NCBI RefSeq assembly: GCF_001280515.1
Contig: NZ_LBIQ01000030.1
Span: 1,742,501-1,806,500 of the forward strand
Direction of reading: 5' to 3'
Source: Mangrovimonas sp. ST2L15
Lineage (GTDB): Bacteria > Bacteroidota > Bacteroidia > Flavobacteriales > Flavobacteriaceae
Length of the DNA stretch: 64,000 nt
Both the position numbers and the translations under genes were made by a program. Within the stretch, counting starts at the first letter, position 1. Every line of letters begins with the position of its first letter. Shown in pieces: positions 57,536 to 64,000 of the stretch. The notes under the pieces were generated by a model. The model ran no database searches. It saw only the letters and a list, made by a program, of their open reading frames with translations, and had not been told where the DNA came from.

Positions 57536-59494
57536 TTAAGTCCTTTTAAGGGAGATTAAAGATTTTGTTTGAAAATTAGTGACTAAGTTCATGAATTCCT
57601 TTAAATAAGGATAGTACCCAGGTTCATATTTTGCTTTCAGAAAGTCAATTTTTAATAAAAGTGTTACCACATTATTGTTGTTTGTTGAGGTAAAAATTAC
57701 CCTTCCCGAATTTTCAGGTAGGCTGTAATTTTTACTTTCAGGTAAATCAATAAGGGTGTAATCTTCTCCTAAATCTATTTCCATGGAATACATAAAAGAA
57801 TCTTTATAACCAAAATCAATAGGATAGGTTCGTTCTTGCAATTTAAATGGATTTTTGCTGAAGAATTTAAATAGGAATGGGTCAAAGTATAATCTGTCAG
57901 CAACTTCATTTAATTGGACCTCTACATCAAATTTTTCAATTAAATCATTGGAATATTGATTTTCACTTTTCATTTCGAAATTAGAGATTTCAATATTTTC
58001 ATTTTGATCCAATAATTTTGTTTCATAAGCCGTAGGATTTCCGTAATAGGATTTCTTTCTTGGCAAGGAGTGGTAACCCCTTGCTGCCGTATTCACAGTT
58101 CCTGTTATTTTTCCATTGTCAGCTTTTAGTTTTACGTGATAAATGATATTTGAAGAACTTTTTGGCTCAATGGAAACCCAAGAGCTACCTTCTTTAAAAT
58201 CTAGCAAACGTCCTTCATCATTAAGGCAACGATAGGGGAGTTCACCAAATGGCATGTATTTATCTGTGGCGTCTAAATAATAGGTGTTGCCATCGATAGA
58301 TGCTTGAACAATGATATAATTAAAATCAGTTAAAACAGGGAATATTTTAGTGGGAAAGCCATTTGCTCTTGTAGAGAGAATTATTGGTTTGACATCAATA
58401 CCATTCTGTTCTAAAACATTATGCAAGAGGATGTTTATTTCTCCTGAATTTCCAGTTCCTTTTTTTACTAAATCTTTAACTGCAACATCCTTCATCAAAT
58501 GAAATTCTCCATTCCAAGTATAGTTTTCTTGAATGAAATGGTAAATGGATTCTGCTCTTTTTAAAAGATTTGGCTCCTCAGAAATTTCTGTTGGAATTAA
58601 TTCTTTAGACACTGAAGATTTTCTCAATTGCCTACCAAAACTTTCATCAGTTCTTAACTCCTTATCGACGTCATCCCAGGTTTTGGTGTAATGTTTTACA
58701 CGACCATCAAACCCTCTAAAAGTTTTTAGTTCATACTCAATTCTTGAAAGATAATTGTATTTGTTAGTCATATAATCTTCAGGTATGAAAGCAGGAATGT
58801 CTTTCATTATGTACTGTGATTCGCTACAATTTGCATAAGAACCGTTGGGGCCTGAAAGACAATTATTTCGTATCGTTTCCCATTTGTCGTACAAATTTTG
58901 ATAACCAATTAATTTGATACTATACTCCCAGTTTCCTGGTATGCTTGTATTGTACTCGCTGTAGAGTTTAGGAATTTCATCTTGAAAATCCCAGCCTTTA
59001 TATTTGAATAAAAAGGGAGAGATTATGGTGTAAGAATAGGTAATTACGGAGCCCTCTTTGATATTTGGAAAAGTAAATTTTACCAAGGTGTAGTTGTCAT
59101 CATACTCCTCTTCAAATATAGATTCTTTTTCTAATTTAGTTTTAGTTACACGCCCCCCATCCAAATTGTAGGTTGCTCCCGTAATATCTTTTACAACTTC
59201 ATTTCCTTTGTTTGAGTGGTATTCTAATTCTGTAATGGTTGCTTGTTCAAAGCCTTTTTTATTCAGAATTTTTATTTTTTTCTTTATTTCTGTGTAAAGC
59301 TTATAATTGTCTTTGTCGATGTAACTGTTTCCATATTCATATAAAACAACAGCATTTGCTGTTGAGTCTTTAGCAAAGTAATTTGTGGAAAGATCTTGTC
59401 TGGTTACGGTTAAGTCTTCAGAATTAAATCCCGATTGGGCTTTTAAAATAAATGAGGTTAAGAATAGTGTGGTTAGAATTAGGTGTTTTTTCAT
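57536..59494 (-). CDS. DUF3857 transglutaminase-like exported protein, apparently without the catalytic cysteine
   Basis: A 652-residue protein with a signal peptide (to about residue 19, ...SFILKAQ). A DUF3857 domain (about 40-240, with TFPNIKEGSVITYSYTI) is followed by a transglutaminase-like core (about 300-400) and a C-terminal beta region. At the place where active enzymes have GxCxD the sequence reads GTGNSGEINILL, so the cysteine is replaced, while YYLDATDKYMPFGELP remains. It is probably a non-catalytic family member in the periplasm or outer membrane. Confidence 0.85.
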   Translation of the reverse strand: MKKHLILTTLFLTSFILKAQSGFNSEDLTVTRQDLSTNYFAKDSTANAVVLYEYGNSYIDKDNYKLYTEIKKKIKILNKKGFEQATITELEYHSNKGNEVVKDITGATYNLDGGRVTKTKLEKESIFEEEYDDNYTLVKFTFPNIKEGSVITYSYTIISPFLFKYKGWDFQDEIPKLYSEYNTSIPGNWEYSIKLIGYQNLYDKWETIRNNCLSGPNGSYANCSESQYIMKDIPAFIPEDYMTNKYNYLSRIEYELKTFRGFDGRVKHYTKTWDDVDKELRTDESFGRQLRKSSVSKELIPTEISEEPNLLKRAESIYHFIQENYTWNGEFHLMKDVAVKDLVKKGTGNSGEINILLHNVLEQNGIDVKPIILSTRANGFPTKIFPVLTDFNYIIVQASIDGNTYYLDATDKYMPFGELPYRCLNDEGRLLDFKEGSSWVSIEPKSSSNIIYHVKLKADNGKITGTVNTAARGYHSLPRKKSYYGNPTAYETKLLDQNENIEISNFEMKSENQYSNDLIEKFDVEVQLNEVADRLYFDPFLFKFFSKNPFKLQERTYPIDFGYKDSFMYSMEIDLGEDYTLIDLPESKNYSLPENSGRVIFTSTNNNNVVTLLLKIDFLKAKYEPGYYPYLKEFMNLVTNFQTKSLISLKRT

Positions 59495-59501
59495 TGTTTA
59501 G

Positions 59502-60863
59502 TTAGTAATAGATGATTTTTAATTTTTTCTTTCGTCTTAAATAGCTTTGAATTATATGTTGAGAATCTCGATTATTCTCCATAGGTGTAATTATAGATTC
59601 AAGGATATGGGCGTTCACTATTTGATAATTTAAATCAACATAGCCCAGGCCAGCAAAAACACCGTCTTTAATTAATATGACACTTTTTTCTTCAATATCT
59701 CTCCCTCGGTCTATAATGGCCATATTTTTTCCAGAATAGGAGTTTTTATCTATTAATTTTTTAACCCTTTTATTGTATTCTTCAGTTGGTTCTTCTGAAA
59801 TACACGCTCCTTGACATTGTTTAATGGTATAATTAAAACAATTGGATTTGGTTGGGTATAAACCCACCAATTTTTGACAAAGTCCATACTCTTCAACAAT
59901 ATTAAATAGAAATTGTTTAGCACTTTGCCTGTTACTAAATGTCGTTATGGCTTGCTTTCTGCCATCGGCCTTATCAATCTTTAAATTGATGTATCCGTTT
60001 TCATCTGTATAACTATAAAGAGCATGTGTGAATATATTTCTTCTGAGTGCTCGGTTGAATAAAGGTCTTAACTTCTTAATTTCTTCACTTTCTTTAAGAA
60101 GCGCCACCAATTCACTGCCCGTTTGCTCATAGGTTACAGCAGCTGTTTGGAGTTGTATTTTTTTTGATTTGGGATTGGTGTTTGAAAAATGCTGACTAAT
60201 TCGGCTTTTAATATTTTTGCTCTTGCCAATATAAATAACATCGCCATACTCATTATGAATGTAATAAACCCCGGTTACTGTAGGCAATTCATCAATAATT
60301 CGTTTTAAATTGGGTTCCATTTGATATTTAGGCTCCATTCGGATGGCATCCTTTACAATGTATTTATCCAAATCTTTATTTAGGAGCATCTTAAACAGTT
60401 TAACAGTAGCCATGGCGTCGCCACTAGCTCTGTGCCTGTCACTAACAGGAATCCCTAATGATCGAGCTAATTTTCCTAAACTATAAGAATCTTGACCCGG
60501 AATGAGTTGCTTTGAAAGTTCAACGGTACAGAGTGTTTTTCGCTTATATCCAAAGCCTAAACGGTGGAATTCCGTTCTTAGAATGCGATAATCAAATTTG
60601 GCGTTATGGGCGACAATAATGCAATCTTCAGTAATCTCCACAATACGTTTGGCAACTTCGTAAAACTTGGGAGCATTTCGCAACATGTTACTATTGATAC
60701 CAGTCAAATTCACTACAAAGGGTTGTATATCTCTCTCTGGATTGACCAATGAAATAAATTGGTCAACCACCTTATGACCATCAAATTTGTAAATGGCGAT
60801 TTCGGTAATACCTTCTTCATTGTATTTCCCTCCCGTTGTCTCTATGTCAAGTATAGCGTATAT
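59502..60863 (-). CDS. DEDDh exonuclease fused to UvrC/Cho-like GIY-YIG endonuclease, with likely ATA start
   Basis: A 453-residue fusion. The exonuclease half has motif I DIETTG (only if translation starts upstream of the first ATG), motif II VAHNAKFDYRI and motif III HRASGDAMATVK. The GIY-YIG half (TGVYYIHNEYGDVIYIGKSKN) and a UvrC-like cysteine region (KQCQGACISEEP) follow. The first in-frame ATG is at 60770 and would remove motif I, which holds essential metal ligands. Between the yggS stop at 60882 and DIETTG there is no ATG, GTG or TTG in frame. ATA at 60863, giving M-Y-A-I-L-D-I-E, best fits the expected N terminus. Probably DNA repair. Confidence 0.8.
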   Translation of the reverse strand: MYAILDIETTGGKYNEEGITEIAIYKFDGHKVVDQFISLVNPERDIQPFVVNLTGINSNMLRNAPKFYEVAKRIVEITEDCIIVAHNAKFDYRILRTEFHRLGFGYKRKTLCTVELSKQLIPGQDSYSLGKLARSLGIPVSDRHRASGDAMATVKLFKMLLNKDLDKYIVKDAIRMEPKYQMEPNLKRIIDELPTVTGVYYIHNEYGDVIYIGKSKNIKSRISQHFSNTNPKSKKIQLQTAAVTYEQTGSELVALLKESEEIKKLRPLFNRALRRNIFTHALYSYTDENGYINLKIDKADGRKQAITTFSNRQSAKQFLFNIVEEYGLCQKLVGLYPTKSNCFNYTIKQCQGACISEEPTEEYNKRVKKLIDKNSYSGKNMAIIDRGRDIEEKSVILIKDGVFAGLGYVDLNYQIVNAHILESIITPMENNRDSQHIIQSYLRRKKKLKIIYY

Positions 60864-60881
60864 AAGTAAGTTCTTTTTCTT

Positions 60882-61550
60882 TTAATGATAGTTTCGTTCT
60901 CCAAAAATGCTGCTTCCTACTCGAATCATATTGCTTCCGCTTTGAATAGCCAATTCATAATCGCCACTCATTCCCATGGAAATGGTTTTTAGGTCACAAC
61001 GCTCGTTCTCAAAAGTTTTTAAAGTATCAAAAGCTGATTTTAAACGGTCAAATTCATTTTTTATTTGATTCTGATCCTCTGTAAACGTGGCCATTCCCAT
61101 GACACCCGTTATATGAATATGATTCAAAGGTTCTAAATCTTTAGATTGAAGTAGATTCTTTGCATCTTGAATGGACATACCAAATTTAGAATCTTCTTCT
61201 GCGATTTTTATTTGTAGTAAACAATTGATAGTTCGATTATTTGCAGAGGCTTGTTTGTTAATTTCCTTCAGAAGTTTTAGTCTATCTACCCCATGAATCA
61301 AACTAACAAAAGGAGCCATGTATTTGACTTTATTTGTTTGTACATGTCCTATCATGTGCCATTGGATATCTTTAGGTAGGCTTTCATATTTCTCTGCCAT
61401 TTCTTGAATTTTATTTTCACCAAAAATTCGTTGTCCAGCTTGATAGGCTTCCATGATATCCTCATTGGGTTTGGTTTTGGAAACGGCAACCAGAGTAACT
61501 TCCTTAGGAATTTGGTTTAAAATACTTTCAAGATTTTCTTTTATACTCAT
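60882..61550 (-). CDS. YggS-family pyridoxal-phosphate-binding protein
   Basis: A 222-residue alanine-racemase-fold protein that maintains vitamin B6 and amino acid balance. The PLP lysine lies in TLVAVSKTKPNEDI. Other marks are FGENKIQEMAEKYE, WHMIGHVQTNKVKYM and the late SMGMSGDYELAI with GSSIFGERNYH at the end. The stop codon is followed in the same frame, 18 bases later, by the probable start of the exonuclease gene. Confidence 0.95.
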   Translation of the reverse strand: MSIKENLESILNQIPKEVTLVAVSKTKPNEDIMEAYQAGQRIFGENKIQEMAEKYESLPKDIQWHMIGHVQTNKVKYMAPFVSLIHGVDRLKLLKEINKQASANNRTINCLLQIKIAEEDSKFGMSIQDAKNLLQSKDLEPLNHIHITGVMGMATFTEDQNQIKNEFDRLKSAFDTLKTFENERCDLKTISMGMSGDYELAIQSGSNMIRVGSSIFGERNYH

Positions 61551-61559
61551 ACATAATTT

Positions 61560-62798
61560 TTAAAACTCATAAATGGTAACACCACTGCGTAATTTTGGTA
61601 AAACATAAGTACTTTTCGGGGGCATGGTTAAACCTTCATCTGCAATTTGTTTCATTTGCTCAACAGTCGCTGGAACCATGCCAAAGCCTACTTTGTAATC
61701 CCCACTGTCAACACAACTTTTTACATCGACAATGTCATTTTTTCCATTGGTGTATTCGATGCGGTCATTATGCCTTAAATCTGAAATTCCTAAAATGGGG
61801 TTTAAAATGGTTTTGTAAAGCAATTGAGCATCTAAGGTATCCAAAGCGGTTTCAAATTTATATAACGATTTTCTTAAATATAAAGAATAAAATTCACCAT
61901 CCAAATACATGCTGAAATGATGTTGTTTGGATGGCTTGTAAGCTTTTTTGCCTCGATTTTCGATGCGATACCAGGCATCCAATTTAATAAGAAATTCCTC
62001 TTTACTCAACCCATTAAGATCTTTAACCAATCTATTGAATTCATAAATTTTCAAATCAGATTCAGGAATTAAATAACTCATAAAATAGTTATAGGGTTCC
62101 AGGGAGTTATGATTTGGATTTTCACTTCTTAAATCTTCATAAAGAAGAAAAGAAGAAGCAGAACGGTGGTGCCCATCTGCTATATATATCACTGGAATTT
62201 TTTCAAATTCCGCTTGTATTTTTTGAATTGATTGATCATCCTCAACCAACCACATGTAATGAGTGTCTCGGTAAGTGGTTGTGAACTCGTATTCTGGGCG
62301 GTTTTTTTGAACTTTGGCTATTATTTGAGCTATGGATGCATTGTCAGGATACGTTAAAAGTACGGGTTCGGCATTAAACCCCACGGCTTTAAGATATTCC
62401 TTGAAAATAATTTCCTTGTACGCCAGGGTATCCTCATGCTTTTTTATAGCATCCTTTTCATAATCTATGGCACTTGCGGCCGCAATTATTCCATTGAATA
62501 TATCACCATCCCTGTTTACAATGCGATACACATAATAGGTTGGCTTTTCATCTTCTATAAAAATGCCATCTTCTTTAAATTCTAGGTATCTATTCTTAAC
62601 AAGCGCATATCGAGCTTTTCCAACAACATCTTTTGCAAACCGATACCCAGGATTTATAATATGTAAAAACGAAAACGGATTATCCCTTAACCTAGATTCT
62701 ACCTGCTCTTTGGTGTAGCTTTGGTAGGATCTAGAAGCTACAAGACTCACCTTATCTCTGGTGGGTCTAACAGCTTTAAAAGGAATAATATGGGCCAT
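61560..62798 (-). CDS. DUF1015-family protein (SerK/SbnI-like)
   Basis: A 412-residue cytoplasmic protein with the DUF1015 pattern: PFKAVRPTRDKVSLVASRSY near the start, NPGYRF, the central IYIADGHHRSASSF with its conserved histidine pair, and GISDLRHNDRIEY. Some members are free-serine kinases (SerK, SbnI), so a role in serine metabolism is possible but not shown. It sits nine bases before yggS and 17 bases after the dehydrogenase gene on the minus strand. Confidence 0.88.
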   Translation of the reverse strand: MAHIIPFKAVRPTRDKVSLVASRSYQSYTKEQVESRLRDNPFSFLHIINPGYRFAKDVVGKARYALVKNRYLEFKEDGIFIEDEKPTYYVYRIVNRDGDIFNGIIAAASAIDYEKDAIKKHEDTLAYKEIIFKEYLKAVGFNAEPVLLTYPDNASIAQIIAKVQKNRPEYEFTTTYRDTHYMWLVEDDQSIQKIQAEFEKIPVIYIADGHHRSASSFLLYEDLRSENPNHNSLEPYNYFMSYLIPESDLKIYEFNRLVKDLNGLSKEEFLIKLDAWYRIENRGKKAYKPSKQHHFSMYLDGEFYSLYLRKSLYKFETALDTLDAQLLYKTILNPILGISDLRHNDRIEYTNGKNDIVDVKSCVDSGDYKVGFGMVPATVEQMKQIADEGLTMPPKSTYVLPKLRSGVTIYEF

Positions 62799-62815
62799 TT
62801 ATAAATGTTCTTTTT

Positions 62816-63703
62816 TTAGATAAATTGTTTAGACACCTTTTCAGCTTTTCTACTTTCGGAATAATCATAAAAACCTTCCCCAGATTTTACCCCTAACTTT
62901 CCAGCTCTTACCATGTTAACTAGTAATGGACAAGGAGCATATTTAGGATTTTTAAATCCATCATACATCACTTCCAAAATAGATAGACATACATCCAACC
63001 CAATGAAATCCGCCAATTGTAACGGTCCCATGGGGTGGGCCATTCCTAATTTCATTACAGTATCAATCTCTGAAACTCCAGCGACTCCATTATAAAGTGT
63101 TTCTATAGATTCGTTTATCATTGGCATCAAGATTCTATTGGCTACAAATCCTGGATAATCGTTTACTTCAACTGGAATTTTGCCCAATTGTTTTGACATT
63201 TCCATGGTGGTATTTGTTACTTCATCACTTGTATTATAACCTCTAATTATTTCAACAAGTTTCATGATAGGAACTGGATTCATAAAGTGCATTCCGATAA
63301 CTTGATCTGGTCTAGCAGTCACAGAAGCGATTTGGGTGATAGAAATAGAGGAGGTATTGGTTGCCAAAATCGTGTCCTCTGAACAGTCATCACTTAACTG
63401 TTTGAAAATTTTTAATTTAAGGTCAATATTTTCAGTAGCTGCTTCTACCACCAAACTAGCATATTCAACTCCTTCTGTTATATCAGTAAAAGTGGTAATG
63501 TTATCTAAAGTATTCTTTTTATCAGCTTCAGTAATAGTCTCTTTTGAAACCATTCGGTCCAAATTTTTAGTGATGGTATCCAAACCTCGCTTTAAAGATG
63601 CTTCACTTATATCAATAAGTTGTACTTTAAATCCAGCTTGAGCAAAAGTATGTGCGATACCATTTCCCATGGTTCCGGCACCTATAACTGCTACGTTTTT
63701 CAT
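62816..63703 (-). CDS. 3-hydroxyacyl-CoA (3-hydroxybutyryl-CoA) dehydrogenase
   Basis: A 295-residue NAD-dependent dehydrogenase of fatty acid and butanoate metabolism. The NAD site is IGAGTMGNGIAHTFAQAG; the catalytic histidine is in GMHFMNPVPIMKLVEII. Further marks are DYPGFVANRILMPMINE and the C-terminal GEGFYDY. The length is typical of the single-domain enzyme (Hbd/PaaH type). It is first in the run with DUF1015 and yggS. Confidence 0.94.
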   Translation of the reverse strand: MKNVAVIGAGTMGNGIAHTFAQAGFKVQLIDISEASLKRGLDTITKNLDRMVSKETITEADKKNTLDNITTFTDITEGVEYASLVVEAATENIDLKLKIFKQLSDDCSEDTILATNTSSISITQIASVTARPDQVIGMHFMNPVPIMKLVEIIRGYNTSDEVTNTTMEMSKQLGKIPVEVNDYPGFVANRILMPMINESIETLYNGVAGVSEIDTVMKLGMAHPMGPLQLADFIGLDVCLSILEVMYDGFKNPKYAPCPLLVNMVRAGKLGVKSGEGFYDYSESRKAEKVSKQFI

Positions 63704-63718
63704 AATAATAATTTTGTG

Positions 63719-63735
63719 CTCCCGCCAAAGCGGGA
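63719..63735. repeat. Short GC-rich hairpin between genes
   Basis: CCCGC-CAAA-GCGGG is a small perfect hairpin, GC-rich in an AT-rich setting, in the 77-base gap between two minus-strand genes. Similar CCCGCxxxxGCGGG hairpins occur as dispersed intergenic elements in flavobacterial genomes. Only this copy was noticed in the window. A doubled TTAGTTTGTG lies next to it. Confidence 0.4.
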
Positions 63736-63780
63736 TTGTTCTTAATTAGTTTGTGATTAGTTTGTGTTTGAATTTAGTCC

Positions 63781-64000
63781 CTAAAATTGCTCAATTATTT
63801 TTGTGGCTAATCTTAAGGCTTCGGTACCATCCTGAAGTGTGACAACAGGCGTGGTGTTTGTGTTAATGGCATGAGCAAAAGTTTCTAATTCATCCAAAAT
63901 AGCATTGTTTTTAGGAATGTCTGGATTATCAAAATAGATTTGCTTTTTAATACCTTCTGCATTTTGAAGGATCATATCAAAATCTCCTGGATCTGTAGGG
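63781..64000 (-). CDS. Gfo/Idh/MocA-family oxidoreductase, C-terminal part (runs off the window)
   Basis: Only the last 73 codons are present; the frame stays open to the window edge, so the internal ATG at 63975 is not the start. The ending (ILDELETFAHAINTNTTPVVTLQDGTEALRLATKIIEQF) is the typical last helix pair of Gfo/Idh/MocA dehydrogenases, which act on sugars and related compounds. The substrate cannot be judged from this fragment. Confidence 0.75.
   Translation of the reverse strand, partial: PTDPGDFDMILQNAEGIKKQIYFDNPDIPKNNAILDELETFAHAINTNTTPVVTLQDGTEALRLATKIIEQF

Noticed and set aside
61595-61915. 106-codon plus-strand frame inside the DUF1015 gene
   Set aside because: It is antisense to a conserved gene, with unlikely composition and no start context.

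Overview
The window looks like ordinary chromosomal sequence from a member of the Flavobacteriaceae (Bacteroidota). The DNA is AT-rich. Several promoters show the Bacteroidota -7 element TAnnTTTG, and Shine-Dalgarno sequences are mostly absent. Three secreted proteins end in type IX secretion (T9SS) sorting domains. Lineage families such as DUF4835, DUF6095, DUF6913, the Bacteroidota-type omega subunit and BamD are present. No mobile element, CRISPR array, prophage or recognised defence locus was seen.

Layout. 1-456: the 3' end of a 23S rRNA gene, a 5S gene and a terminator. 0.7-6.2 kb: a DinB-like protein, a zinc metallopeptidase, MurQ with a small membrane protein, monomeric isocitrate dehydrogenase and a pentapeptide-repeat protein. 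6.3-11.4 kb: a two-gene polysaccharide locus. It encodes a membrane-anchored GH2-like glycosidase overlapping a 1252-residue protein that joins a cellulose-synthase-type GT2, a GH26-like glycosidase and a decayed copy of the first protein. This is the most unusual locus here. 12-17 kb (minus strand): L19, TrmD, a coiled-coil membrane protein, an N-terminally extended GAPDH and an HtrA protease. 17.2-21.2 kb: DapF, an acetyltransferase, MltG, a DUF2279 protein and a lysozyme-fold protein, mostly cell-wall functions. 21.2-29 kb (minus strand, except one thioesterase): an RsmI-type methyltransferase, a secreted sugar dehydrogenase, a tyrosine phosphatase, DnaA, a YigZ protein, a transporter, a HAD phosphatase and RibD. 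29-34 kb: an acetyltransferase, PrmC, LigA and two related YhhN-like membrane proteins. 34.1-35.8 kb: a 5'-nucleotidase split into two genes. 35.9-43.2 kb: a conserved run of DUF6913, DapA, BamD, omega, CoaBC, DUF4835, RecN and FabI. 43.4-49.6 kb: two large T9SS-exported, modular, probably cell-surface proteins sharing a repeat. 49.6-50.2 kb: a noncoding stretch with a perfect 30-bp palindrome between two look-alike terminators. 50.2-55.2 kb: a GT2, a YbbR protein, CoaE and an RprXY-like two-component system. 55.2-64 kb (minus strand): an NTF2-like protein, MiaA, a potassium channel with a zinc ribbon, a DUF3857 protein, an exonuclease/GIY-YIG fusion that appears to start at an ATA codon, YggS, a DUF1015 protein, 3-hydroxyacyl-CoA dehydrogenase and a partial Gfo/Idh/MocA oxidoreductase.

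Most genes are housekeeping and form short operons with overlapping or near-overlapping ends. The best leads for something undescribed are the synthase/glycosidase fusion, the non-canonical start of the exonuclease gene, the phased TTAACG repeats between htrA and dapF, and the palindrome-bearing noncoding unit near 50 kb. All function calls rest on reading motifs and families by eye. No database search was run.
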